A stretch of 13,251 bases of DNA from Alphaproteobacteria bacterium (GCA_028869395.1 JAGWSE010000013.1:1-13251), one strand, 5' to 3'. Counted from the first letter of the stretch, positions 5,581 to 13,111 are shown. The notes: generated by a model from the letters alone, not told the origin. Numbers and translations: made by a program.

Positions 5581-6521
5581 TGAACGGACTCCGGGAGGCC
5601 GACGAGGGAGCGGGCGAAGGCGTGCGGCTCGAACGGCTGCAGGTCGTCGATCTGCTCGCCCACGCCGATCAGCTTTATGGGGCTGTCCGAAGCCTGCGCC
5701 ACCGGCACCAGCACCCCTCCGCGGGCGGTGCCGTCGAGCTTGGTCATCACAATGCCGGAGACGCCGATCTGGTTGCCGAAGATGTTCTCCTGGGCGAGCG
5801 CGTTGCGCCCGACCGTAGCGTCGAGGACCAGCAGGGTCTCGTGGGGGGCCTCCGGCTCCAGGCGCTTGATGACCCGGATGATCTTCAGGAGCTCGTCCAT
5901 CAGCCCCTGCTTGTTCTGCAGGCGGCCGGCGGTGTCGATCAGCACGACATCGTAGCCCTGCGCCTTGGCCTTCTCGACGGCGTCGAAGGCGAGCCCCGCG
6001 GCGTCGGAGCCCGTCGGCCGGCTCATGAAGTCGGCCTTGGCGCGGTCGGCCCAGACCTTCAGCTGCTCGACCGCGGCGGCGCGGAAGGTGTCGCCGGCCA
6101 CCACCAGCACCCTGGCGCCGCGAGAGGTCAGGTCGGCGGCGATCTTGCCGAGCGTCGTCGTCTTGCCCGAGCCGTTCACGCCGATGAACAGGACGACGTA
6201 GGGCCGAGGCCCCGACAGCGGGTCGAAGCGGCCGACGCGCGAGGCGAGCTCGTCACCGATCGCCTGCGCCAGCGCCCGCTTGATCTCGGTCTCGTCGACA
6301 TCCTGGCCGAACTTCTCGGCGGCGAAACGCTCGGCGATGCGGGCGGCGGAGTGCGGGCCGAGGTCGGCCTCGATCAGCATCTCCTCCAGCTCGTCGAGCC
6401 GTTCCCGGCTGAGGGGCTCCTTGACCGTGAAGACCTGGGCGATCTGGTCGCCCATCTGCTTCGAGGATCGGGACAGCCCCGCCGTCAGGCGCTGGAACCA
6501 GCCCTTCTTGGGTTCGCTCAT
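5577..6521 (-). CDS. ftsY: Signal recognition particle receptor FtsY
   Basis: SRP-family GTPase that docks SRP-ribosome complexes at the membrane for co-translational insertion of membrane proteins. The product has 314 residues. A short basic N-terminal segment (MSEPKKGWFQRLTAGLSRSSKQ) stands in place of the long acidic A domain of E. coli. Then come the helical N domain (about 35-100) with DELEEMLIEADLG and the G domain. GTPase motifs: P-loop GVNGSGKTT (114-122), DTFRAAA (144-150), DTAGR (196-200) and TKLDGTARGG (260-269). I chose ATG 6521 because AGAAGG (6528-6533 in reverse) sits six bases upstream. An in-frame ATG at 6557 would add twelve residues without a better site. The stop overlaps the start of the septation-protein gene. 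Confidence 0.96.
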   Translation of the reverse strand: MSEPKKGWFQRLTAGLSRSSKQMGDQIAQVFTVKEPLSRERLDELEEMLIEADLGPHSAARIAERFAAEKFGQDVDETEIKRALAQAIGDELASRVGRFDPLSGPRPYVVLFIGVNGSGKTTTLGKIAADLTSRGARVLVVAGDTFRAAAVEQLKVWADRAKADFMSRPTGSDAAGLAFDAVEKAKAQGYDVVLIDTAGRLQNKQGLMDELLKIIRVIKRLEPEAPHETLLVLDATVGRNALAQENIFGNQIGVSGIVMTKLDGTARGGVLVPVAQASDSPIKLIGVGEQIDDLQPFEPHAFARSLVGLPESVQ

Positions 6522-6580
6522 GGGCCGCCTTCTAGCGATGGGCTTGCCCCCCGTCACGCCTCACCGCACCTTCGCAACCC

Positions 6581-7216
6581 ATGACCGCGCTCGCCGACGC
6601 CCTTTCCGCCCTGGACTACGCCGCCGTCGCCGTGTTCGGGGCGACCGGCGCGCTGGCCGCGGCGCGCCGCAAGCACGACATCGTCACCTTCGGATTCTTC
6701 GCAGCCGTCACCGGCGTCGGCGGCGGAACCCTTCGCGACCTGCTGATCGGGGCGCCGGTGTTCTGGGTGGGACGGCCGACCTATCTCGCGGTGACGCTGG
6801 CCGCCGCGATCGCCGTGTGGATCTTCGGCTGGGGCCGCTGGCGCGAGCGGATCCTGACCTGGCTCGATGCGCTGGGGATGGCCGCCTACGCGATCGTCGG
6901 AACACTCAAGGCGCTGTCGTTCGGCGTGCCGCCATTCTCCGCGATCGTCATGGGCGTGCTCACCTCCACCTTCGGCGGCATCATCCGCGACGTGCTGGCG
7001 GAGGAACCGTCGGTGCTGCTCAAGCGCGAGATCTACGTCAGCGCCGCCCTGGTGGGCGCCACCGCCTTCGTGGGCCTCAGGCTCGCGGACCTGGCCATCC
7101 TGCCCGCCAGCCTAGCCGGCGCGGCGCTCGCCTTCGCCACGCGCGCGGGGGCGATCATCTTCAGGTGGAGCCTGCCAGGCTTCCCGGGCCGGGCCCCGCA
7201 GCAGGGCCCAAACTGA
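6581..7216 (+). CDS. TRIC/YadS-family cation channel protein
   Basis: Integral membrane protein of the prokaryotic TRIC (UPF0126, YadS/YicG-like) family, which forms trimeric monovalent cation channels in the inner membrane. The 211-residue product contains the family's internal duplication. Repeat one has LDYAAVAVFGATGALAA (11-27) and GVGGGTLRDLL (45-55); repeat two has LDALGMAAYAIVGTLKA (95-111) and TFGGIIRDVL (130-139). Seven hydrophobic helices can be read. Gly-Gly-x-x-Arg-Asp in each half is the pore-associated signature. The start ATG at 6581 lacks a visible Shine-Dalgarno; the 59-base spacer upstream is shared with divergent ftsY. The 3' end converges on mtaB with three bases between the stops. 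Family is clear; the physiological ion is not known from sequence. Confidence 0.92.
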   Translation: MTALADALSALDYAAVAVFGATGALAAARRKHDIVTFGFFAAVTGVGGGTLRDLLIGAPVFWVGRPTYLAVTLAAAIAVWIFGWGRWRERILTWLDALGMAAYAIVGTLKALSFGVPPFSAIVMGVLTSTFGGIIRDVLAEEPSVLLKREIYVSAALVGATAFVGLRLADLAILPASLAGAALAFATRAGAIIFRWSLPGFPGRAPQQGPN

Positions 7217-7219
7217 TCC

Positions 7220-8500
7220 CTATTCCGCAGCTTCCAGCACGGCGGCCGTGGCGAGCGCCCGCTTGCCGTCGTGGCCGTGGACCGTCAGGGCCGCAATCTC
7301 GCCCGTCGCGCCCGGCCCCTCGAACGCGATTTCCGTAAAGTCCTCGGCGCGGGCGAGGCCTGGCCGCTCGACGAGTCCCATCAGCGTGCGCCCGACCTGG
7401 GCTGAGAGATGCCGCGCGAGGCCCGCCTCACCCGCCTGGCGCAGGCGCGCGGCGCGGGCCTTCACCTGACCCCGCGGAACCGGCGGCATGCGCGCGGCCG
7501 GCGTGCCGGGGCGCGGCGAGAATGGGAAGACGTGCAGGAAGGAAAGCCCCGCCTCTTCGACGAGGCTGAGCGTGTTCTCGAACATCGCCTCGGTCTCGGT
7601 CGGGAAGCCTGCGATCAGGTCGGCGCCGAAGGCGACGTCGGGGCGCGCGGCCCGCACGTCGGCGATCAGCTTCAGGGCGTCGGCCCTGAGATGCCGGCGC
7701 TTCATCCGCTTCAGGATCATGTCGTCGCCCGCCTGCAAGGACAGGTGGAGGTAGGGCATCAGCCGCGGCTCGTCCGCGAACAGGCGCAGCAGGTCCGGAT
7801 CGATCTCGGCGGCGTCGATGGAGGAGAGCCTGAGCCTGGGCAACTCGGGGACCAGCTTCAGAATGCGCGCCGTGAGCTGGCCGAGGCTCGGCTCGCCCGG
7901 CAGGTCCGCGCCCCAGCTCGTGATGTCGACGCCGGTCAGCACCACCTCGCGGTAACCCTGGGCGGCGAGCTTCCTGACCTGGTCGACCACCTCGCCGGCG
8001 GGCGCCGAGCGGGAGTTCCCGCGCCCGTACGGGATGATGCAGAAGGTGCAGCGGTGGTCGCAGCCGTTCTGCACCTCGACATAGGCCCTGGCGCGGTCCT
8101 TCAGGCCCCCAAGGTCTTTGGCGATCAGGCGCCCGGCGGTCTCTCGCACGCTCATGATGTCGTTGACGCGGACGCGGCCGAGGTCCGGCTGCGGCGCGTA
8201 GGCGCCGGCCGCGGCCTTCTCCGCATTGCCGAGCACGAGGTCCACCTCGGCCATGCCCGCGAAGGCCCCCGGGTCGATCTGCGCCGCGCAGCCGGTGACG
8301 ATCAGCATCGCGCCCGGCCGCTCGCGCCTGGCCTTGCGGATCGCCTGGCGGGCCTGGCGCACGGCCTCGTTCGTCACGGCGCAGGTGTTGAAGACGACGG
8401 CGTCGGAGAGCCCGTCCTCGGCCGCCCGGGCGCGGATGACCTCGCTCTCGTAGGCGTTCAGGCGGCAGCCGAACGTGACGATGTCCACATCCTTCGTCAC
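7220..8500 (-). CDS. mtaB: tRNA t6A37 methylthiotransferase MtaB
   Basis: Radical-SAM enzyme that converts t6A to ms2t6A at position 37 of ANN-decoding tRNAs. The product has 426 residues. The N-terminal MTTase domain carries the three cluster cysteines in TFGCRLNAYES (Cys12), VFNTCAVTNEA (Cys40) and IVTGCAAQ (Cys71). The radical-SAM motif is NGCDHRCTFCIIPYGRG with Cys147, Cys151 and Cys154. Further hallmarks are REVVLTGVDITSWG, LSSIDAAEID, MPYLHLSLQAGDDMILKRMKR and FGADLIAGFPTET, ending in a TRAM-like domain. FGCRLN and the spacing favour MtaB over MiaB or RimO. The start is GTG at 8500 overlapping the dapF stop (GTGA). The frame is open 22 codons further upstream inside dapF, but that extension is Arg-rich and unlike the family. 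Confidence 0.94.
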   Translation of the reverse strand: MTKDVDIVTFGCRLNAYESEVIRARAAEDGLSDAVVFNTCAVTNEAVRQARQAIRKARRERPGAMLIVTGCAAQIDPGAFAGMAEVDLVLGNAEKAAAGAYAPQPDLGRVRVNDIMSVRETAGRLIAKDLGGLKDRARAYVEVQNGCDHRCTFCIIPYGRGNSRSAPAGEVVDQVRKLAAQGYREVVLTGVDITSWGADLPGEPSLGQLTARILKLVPELPRLRLSSIDAAEIDPDLLRLFADEPRLMPYLHLSLQAGDDMILKRMKRRHLRADALKLIADVRAARPDVAFGADLIAGFPTETEAMFENTLSLVEEAGLSFLHVFPFSPRPGTPAARMPPVPRGQVKARAARLRQAGEAGLARHLSAQVGRTLMGLVERPGLARAEDFTEIAFEGPGATGEIAALTVHGHDGKRALATAAVLEAAE

Positions 8501-9330
8501 GGCAGCTCCCCCGCGAAGTCCACGGCCGCGGGGCCGGTCATGATCACGTGGCCATCGGCGCGCCACTCGATCAGCAGTTCGCCCCCGTCCAGCTCGACCG
8601 TGGCGGTGCGGTCGGCGAGGTCGCGCCGCGCCGCCGCGACGAGGGCCGCGCAGGCGCCCGTGCCGCAGGCCTTGGTCAGACCCGCGCCGCGCTCCCAGAC
8701 CCGAAGGTGGATACGATGGCGATCGATGATCTGCGCAAAGCCCACATTGACGTGCCGGGGGAACAACGGATGCCGTTCAATCGCGGGCCCGGCCTCGGTG
8801 ACGGGAGTCTCGGCCAGGTTGGTGACGAAGAACACCACGTGCGGATTGCCCATGGAGACGCAGCCGGGCGGCGCGCCGAGCTGAGGGTGCGCATAGAGCA
8901 CCACCTCAAGCGCCTGGGTGTCGTGCGGCTCCGAGAGCGGGATCTCCTGCCAGTCGAGCCCGGGCTCGCCCATGTCGACGCTGACCAGCCGCTCGCCGGC
9001 CCGCTGGGCGAAAAGCTTGCCGGCCCTGGTCTCGATGACCGCCTCGTCCTTGCCGGTCGACTGCATGAGGAGCCAACCCACGCAGCGCGTGCCGTTGCCG
9101 CAGGCGGAGACCTCCTCGCCGTCTGAGTTCCAGAACCGCACCCGGGCGTCGACGCCGGGACCCGGCTCGATGGCGATCAGTTGATCGCAGCCCACGCCGG
9201 TCGTGCGGTCGGCGATGGCGCGCACCTCCGCCGCCGTCGGTGCGAACGGCTGGGTGCGGGCCTCGACCACGACGAAGTCGTTGCCGAGCCCGTTCATCTT
9301 CAGGAACGGACGGCTCATGCGCGGCGACAT
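8497..9330 (-). CDS. dapF: Diaminopimelate epimerase DapF
   Basis: PLP-independent epimerase that converts LL- to meso-diaminopimelate in lysine and peptidoglycan synthesis; cytosolic. The product is 277 residues, the usual length. Key motifs: FLKMNGLGNDFVVVEA (about 9-24), RFWNSDGEEVSACGNGTRC with catalytic Cys77, SMGNPHVVFFV (158-168), WERGAGLTKACGTGACA with the second catalytic Cys221. Both active-site cysteines are present. The start could be ATG 9330 (MSPRM...) or ATG 9318 (MSRPFLK...). Neither has a clear Shine-Dalgarno, and the second fits the usual short N-terminus better, so the first four residues are uncertain. It is the first gene of a dapF-mtaB pair with coupled translation, divergent from the peptidase gene. 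Confidence 0.96.
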   Translation of the reverse strand: MSPRMSRPFLKMNGLGNDFVVVEARTQPFAPTAAEVRAIADRTTGVGCDQLIAIEPGPGVDARVRFWNSDGEEVSACGNGTRCVGWLLMQSTGKDEAVIETRAGKLFAQRAGERLVSVDMGEPGLDWQEIPLSEPHDTQALEVVLYAHPQLGAPPGCVSMGNPHVVFFVTNLAETPVTEAGPAIERHPLFPRHVNVGFAQIIDRHRIHLRVWERGAGLTKACGTGACAALVAAARRDLADRTATVELDGGELLIEWRADGHVIMTGPAAVDFAGELP

Positions 9331-9401
9331 ATAGGCGAGAACCGGCCCCAGATCACGCAGGGAGGAGACAAGGCCGCCCCGGCGCCGCTAGAAGCATCGC
9401 C

Positions 9402-11510
9402 ATGAGATCGTTCGTCTGCGCCCTGGCCGCGTTCGCCTGCCTCGCCCCCGCCGCCCTCGCCAAGCCCGCCGCGCACCCGTCGCCCGCGGCGAGCGCCAAG
9501 AGCTCCGCCGACCCGTTCCGCTGGCTCGAGAACATCGACTCGCCCCGCTCGATGGCCTGGGTGAAGCAGCAGAACGCGCTCACCGCCAAGCGGCTGAAGA
9601 GCGATCCGCGCTACAAGGTGTTCTACGACGAGGCGCTGGCCATCTTCACGGCCCAGGACCGGATCCCGACCCCCAGGTTCCGCGCCGGCGGGATCGACAA
9701 CTTCTGGCAGGACGGTCAGCACGCCCACGGGATCTGGCGCCACACGAGCCTGGAGAGCTACCGCACGGCCGATCCGCAGTGGGAGACCCTGCTGGACCTG
9801 GATGCGCTCTCCAAGACCGAGGGCAAGAACTGGATCTGGAAGGGCGCGACCTGCCTGCGTCCGGAAGAACGCGACTGCCTGGTGCGGCTGTCGAACGGCG
9901 GTTCCGACGCGGTCGAAGTCCGCGAGTTCGACACCCAGACCAAGTCCTTCGTCGAGGGCGGTTTCCACTTCCCGACCGGAAAGCAGCAGTTCTCCTGGCT
10001 GGACCACGACACCCTGATCGGCGGACGTGAATGGAAGCCGGGCGAGGTCACGACCTCGGGCTACGCCTACGTCATCAAGATCGTGAAGCGCGGCGCGGCG
10101 CCCCGCGAGGTGTTCCGCGGCAAGCCGACCGACGTCTCCGCCGACGCCATCGTGCTCCGCGGCGCGCAAGGTCATCCGGACGGCATCGTCATCCGCCGGG
10201 GGATCACCTTCTACGAAAGCCAGTACAGCCTGGTGACCGACCACGGGCTGGCTCGCATCCCGCTGCCGCGCAAGGCCGACTTCCAGGCCTATGTCGACGG
10301 CCAGCTGGTGTTCGCACTCAAGCAGCGGTGGGGCGGCTTCCACGAAGGCGCGCTGATCGCCTACGACCTGGCCTCGCTGAAATCGGACGCCGCGCACGCC
10401 AGGGCCGAGCTGGTGTTCATGCCCGGGCCGCGCCAGGCGATCCAGGACGTCACGTCCACCAAGGACCGCCTGGTCGTCGACCTGCTGGACGACGTGAAGG
10501 GCCGCATCGACATCTACGCCCACGATGGTGGCCGCTGGACCGCCCACCGACTCGATCTGCCCAAGGACGACAACATCGACCTGGTGGACGCCTCGCAGGA
10601 AACGGACCGGCTGTTCGTCGACGTCGAGGGCTTCCTGGATCCGACCTCGCTGTGGCTGGCCGACACGGCCTCCGACGAGGTCGCCAAGGTGAAGCAGCTG
10701 CCGCCCAAGTTCGACGCTTCCAGGGACGTCGTCGAGCAACACTGGGCGACCTCGACCGACGGGACCAAGATCCCCTACTTCCTCGTTCGGCCGAAGGACA
10801 TGAGGTACGACGGCTCGACGCCGACGATCATGTACGGCTACGGCGGCTTCGAGCTGGCCAAGCCGCCGATCTACCTGCCGGAGATGGGCAAGATCTGGCT
10901 GGAGCGCGGCGGCGCCTACGTGATCGCCAACATCCGCGGCGGCGGCGAGTTCGGGCCGAAGTGGCACCAGGCGGCGCTGCGCGAGCACCGTCAACGCAGC
11001 TTCGACGACTTCGCCTCGGTCGCCCGCGACCTTTTCAAGCGCAAGATCACCTCGCCCCGCCACCTCGGCATCTATGGCCGCTCCAACGGCGGGGTGCTGA
11101 TGAGCGTCTCCATGACCCAGCATCCCGAGCTCTGGAACGCGGTGGTGATAGAGAGCCCGCTGATCGACATGCTGCGCTACAACCACCTGCCGCCGGGGGC
11201 GTCCTGGGTCGGCGAGTACGGCGATCCGGACAACCCCAAGGACCGGGCTTTCATCGCGAAGTACTCGGCCTACCAGAACGTGCGGCCCGGCATGCATTAC
11301 CCGGAGCCCTACATCACCACGAACACGCGCGACGATCGGGTGCATCCGGGGCATGCGCGCAAGTTCGCCGCCAAGCTCGAGTCGATGGGCTATCCGGTGC
11401 TCTATTACGAGAACACCTTCGGCGGGCACGCCAACGACGCCGACCCGCAGCTCAACGCCCGCCGCTGGGCCAGGCACTACACATACCTGGCCGAGAAGCT
11501 GATGGACTGA
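9402..11510 (+). CDS. Secreted S9A prolyl oligopeptidase family serine peptidase
   Basis: Predicted periplasmic or secreted serine peptidase of the prolyl oligopeptidase family, 702 residues. Residues 1-20 are a signal peptide (MRSFVCALAAFACLAPAALA). The mature N-terminus has the S9A opening DPFRWLENIDSPRSMAWVKQQN (37-58), followed by a seven-bladed beta-propeller region (about 90-430) and the alpha/beta hydrolase domain. Catalytic residues: Ser561 in YGRSNGGVLMS, Asp644 in NTRDDRVHPGHA, His676 in TFGGHANDADP. Substrate-loop features NIRGGGEFGPKWHQAALRE are also present. The nucleophile elbow is GRSNGG rather than the GGSNGG of classical prolyl oligopeptidases, which marks a subgroup. The start is set by AGAAG (9390-9394) seven bases before ATG; the frame extends upstream to 9240 but overlaps dapF. 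Substrates are probably short proline-containing peptides (inference). Confidence 0.94.
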   Translation: MRSFVCALAAFACLAPAALAKPAAHPSPAASAKSSADPFRWLENIDSPRSMAWVKQQNALTAKRLKSDPRYKVFYDEALAIFTAQDRIPTPRFRAGGIDNFWQDGQHAHGIWRHTSLESYRTADPQWETLLDLDALSKTEGKNWIWKGATCLRPEERDCLVRLSNGGSDAVEVREFDTQTKSFVEGGFHFPTGKQQFSWLDHDTLIGGREWKPGEVTTSGYAYVIKIVKRGAAPREVFRGKPTDVSADAIVLRGAQGHPDGIVIRRGITFYESQYSLVTDHGLARIPLPRKADFQAYVDGQLVFALKQRWGGFHEGALIAYDLASLKSDAAHARAELVFMPGPRQAIQDVTSTKDRLVVDLLDDVKGRIDIYAHDGGRWTAHRLDLPKDDNIDLVDASQETDRLFVDVEGFLDPTSLWLADTASDEVAKVKQLPPKFDASRDVVEQHWATSTDGTKIPYFLVRPKDMRYDGSTPTIMYGYGGFELAKPPIYLPEMGKIWLERGGAYVIANIRGGGEFGPKWHQAALREHRQRSFDDFASVARDLFKRKITSPRHLGIYGRSNGGVLMSVSMTQHPELWNAVVIESPLIDMLRYNHLPPGASWVGEYGDPDNPKDRAFIAKYSAYQNVRPGMHYPEPYITTNTRDDRVHPGHARKFAAKLESMGYPVLYYENTFGGHANDADPQLNARRWARHYTYLAEKLMD

Positions 11511-11522
11511 AGCAGAATTCCC

Positions 11523-11549
11523 CTCTCCCCCGCGAAATGAGGGGGAGAG
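11523..11549. terminator. CTCTCCCCC/GGGGGAGAG hairpin between convergent genes
   Basis: A perfect 9-base inverted repeat, CTCTCCCCC (11523-11531) and GGGGGAGAG (11541-11549), with a 9-base loop. It lies in the 46-base gap between the peptidase stop and the stop of the PadR gene. There is no T-run on either strand. The position suits a bidirectional terminator. The sequence type, C-rich and purine-rich arms, is like dispersed intergenic palindromes common in GC-rich alphaproteobacteria. Confidence 0.45.
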
Positions 11550-11556
11550 ACGGGGT

Positions 11557-12105
11557 TCAGCTCCGCTCGATCGCCGAGGCGGTGTCGTCGAGGATGGCCA
11601 CGATGCGGTCGATCTCCTCGGGCGTGATGGGCCGGCGCGCGAGGCGCGTCTGCAGGGCCATGCCGAGGTTGGTCATCGCGCGCGCGATGCGCGGGCGGCT
11701 GGATTCCGAGCTCTCCGCCACCTCCGCCATGCGGGCGAAGATCGCGTCCACGTGGGCGCGTCCCTCCTCCAGCACTCTGCGGCCAGCGTCGGTGGGCTCG
11801 TAGAGCTTGCGGCCGACCTCGCCGCCCGCCTGGCTCACCAGGCCCTCATCCTCCAGCAGCGACAGCGTCGGATAGATGACGCCGGCGCTCGGCCGGTAGG
11901 CCCCGCCAGTGCGATCCTCCAGCTCCTTGATCAATTCGTAGCCGTGGCGCGGCTGTTCGGCGATCAGGGCGAGCACCACGTAGCGCAGGTCCCCGTGTTC
12001 GAGGAGCCGTCCGAGCCGGCGGCCCCGCATGCGGCCGCGCGCATGGCGTTCCCAGTGATGGCGCATGGGCTCCTCATAGCGCGCCCGATGGTGATGATGA
12101 AACAT
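11557..12105 (-). CDS. PadR-family regulator with His-rich N-terminus (YqjI-like)
   Basis: Winged-helix transcriptional regulator of 182 residues. The N-terminal extension is basic and His-rich (MFHHHHRARY, then MRHHWERH; seven His in the first 21 residues). The PadR winged helix follows at about 35-112: GDLRYVVLALIAEQPRHGYELIKELE, GGAYRPSAGVIYPTLSLLEDEGLV, and the wing GRKLYEPTDAGRRVLEE. A C-terminal dimerisation helix region ends ITPEEIDRIVAILDDTASAIE. The His-rich leader plus this C-terminal pattern resembles E. coli YqjI, a nickel-responsive repressor of a ferric reductase gene, but no yqjH-like gene is next to it here. A strong Shine-Dalgarno (AGGAG, 12113-12117 in reverse) sets the start. 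Autoregulation through the ATATCGA boxes just upstream is likely. The metal response is inferred. Confidence 0.9.
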   Translation of the reverse strand: MFHHHHRARYEEPMRHHWERHARGRMRGRRLGRLLEHGDLRYVVLALIAEQPRHGYELIKELEDRTGGAYRPSAGVIYPTLSLLEDEGLVSQAGGEVGRKLYEPTDAGRRVLEEGRAHVDAIFARMAEVAESSESSRPRIARAMTNLGMALQTRLARRPITPEEIDRIVAILDDTASAIERS

Positions 12106-12121
12106 GTGTTCGCTCCTATCT

Positions 12122-12180
12122 AGATATATCGATATGGCAGATATATCGAAAGCATGTCGGAGCGCAAGTGTTTCGATATG
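12122..12180 (-). promoter_or_regulatory. ATATCGA box array, probable PadR operator
   Basis: AGATATATCGA occurs twice as a direct repeat (12122-12132 and 12139-12149, 17 bases apart). The first copy includes the perfect palindrome ATATCGATAT (12126-12135). The second forms a 9-base inverted repeat with a third box: ATATCGAAA (12143-12151) and TTTCGATAT (12171-12179), 19 bases between. The AT-rich array starts 17 bases upstream of the PadR ATG and overlaps the expected promoter, so autorepression is the simplest reading. Repeats are seen directly; binding is inferred. Confidence 0.6.
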
Positions 12181-12188
12181 TCGGAATT

Positions 12189-12212
12189 CGCTCTCTCATC
12201 GCGAGGAGAGCG
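12189..12212 (-). terminator. Hairpin downstream of oxyR
   Basis: A perfect 7-base inverted repeat, CGCTCTC (12189-12195) and GAGAGCG (12206-12212), with a 10-base loop. It starts nine bases after the oxyR stop when read on the minus strand and is followed by AATTC rather than a real T-run. It may separate the oxyR transcript from the padR promoter region. Confidence 0.35.
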
Positions 12213-12220
12213 GCGCTCGC

Positions 12221-13111
12221 CTAGCGCAGCGTCTCGGCCAGGAGTCGGCCCTCGGCGGCGCGGCTGGATCCGGCGCGCCAGGCCACCACGATCTCGCGGC
12301 TGGCATGGTCTGCGGCGATGGGGCGGACGGCCACGGGGGCCGCATCCGTAAGGCCGGCCTCGATGGCCATGGCCGGCAGGAAGCTGACGCCCAGCCCCGA
12401 GCCCACCATCTGGACCAGCGTCGGCAGCGAGGTCGCAGCGAACACCTCCTCGCCCGGCGCGGCCTTGGGCGGCCGCAGCCCGCAGGCGGCGAGCCCATGC
12501 TCGCGCAGACAATGGCCGTCCTCGAGCAGGATCAGCCCTTCGCGCTCCAGCGCCTCCGGTTCGGCCATCTTCTTTCCGGCCAGCGGATGGTTCGCCGGCA
12601 GGGCGGCGAGCAGTTCGTCGTCGGCGACGTGCGCGTACTGCAGGCCCGAGAGGTCGTAGGGCAGCGCGATCAGCGCCGCATCGAGCTGACCGGCCTTGAG
12701 GGCTGCGATCAGGCGGTGCGTCAGATCCTCGCGCAGGAACAGGCGCAGCTTCGGGAAACGCTCGCGCAGCAAGGGCAGGGCGCGGGGCAGGAGGAACGGC
12801 GCGACGGTCGGGATGACGCCCAACCGGAAGCGGCCGGTGAGCGGCTGGGAGGCGTTCTTCGCCGTTTCCACCAGTTCCTCGGCCTCGTTGAGGATGGTCC
12901 GCGCCCGCCGCAGCGCCTCCTCGCCGACGGGAGTCAGGATGACGCCGGCGCGCGCACGCTCGACCACCGAAGCCCCGAGGCAGCGCTCCAGTTCCTGGAT
13001 GCCGGCCGAGAGCGTGGGCTGGGTGACATGGGCGGCGTCAGCGGCGCGGCCGAAGCTGCCGTGCTCGACGAGGAGCTTGAGGTACTGGAGCTGGCGGAGC
13101 GTCGGAAGCAT
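12221..13111 (-). CDS. oxyR: Hydrogen-peroxide-responsive LysR regulator OxyR
   Basis: LysR-type transcription factor that activates peroxide-defence genes when a cysteine pair forms a disulfide. The product has 296 residues. An N-terminal winged helix-turn-helix spans about 1-60 (LRQLQYLKLLVEHGSFGRAADAAHVTQPTLSAGIQELE), followed by the linker helix and the effector domain. The OxyR hallmark is LLEDGHCLREHGLAACGL: Cys201 and Cys210 lie nine positions apart, exactly as Cys199 and Cys208 in E. coli. RLGVIPTVAPFLLPRALP and GSGLGVSFLPAMAI are also OxyR-like. The start ATG at 13111 has no strong Shine-Dalgarno; the protein start matches the family. No catalase or peroxiredoxin gene lies next to it in the window, so its targets are elsewhere. 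Confidence 0.94.
   Translation of the reverse strand: MLPTLRQLQYLKLLVEHGSFGRAADAAHVTQPTLSAGIQELERCLGASVVERARAGVILTPVGEEALRRARTILNEAEELVETAKNASQPLTGRFRLGVIPTVAPFLLPRALPLLRERFPKLRLFLREDLTHRLIAALKAGQLDAALIALPYDLSGLQYAHVADDELLAALPANHPLAGKKMAEPEALEREGLILLEDGHCLREHGLAACGLRPPKAAPGEEVFAATSLPTLVQMVGSGLGVSFLPAMAIEAGLTDAAPVAVRPIAADHASREIVVAWRAGSSRAAEGRLLAETLR

Noticed and set aside
5580..6584. A 334-codon plus-strand open frame over ftsY
   Set aside because: Shadow frame: the minus strand encodes FtsY with all GTPase motifs, and the plus translation has no recognisable fold.
8501..8566. N-terminal extension of MtaB to an upstream ATG at 8566
   Set aside because: The extra 22 residues are Arg/Gly-rich and overlap the end of dapF; the GTG at 8500 gives the normal family start and a GTGA overlap.
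7409..8884. A 491-codon plus-strand open frame over mtaB and the end of dapF
   Set aside because: It spans two real minus-strand genes and has the compositional look of a GC-driven antisense frame.
9315..11477. A 720-codon open frame antisense to the S9A peptidase
   Set aside because: It is the complement-frame shadow of a strongly GC-biased gene. The translation is low-complexity (Val/Gly/Arg/Leu/His-rich) with no domain, while the plus strand has a full catalytic triad and signal peptide.
12154..12351. A 65-codon plus-strand ORF starting in the padR/oxyR spacer
   Set aside because: Most of it is antisense to oxyR, it is Arg/Pro/Ser-rich, and its start lies inside the operator array. No evidence for a divergent gene.
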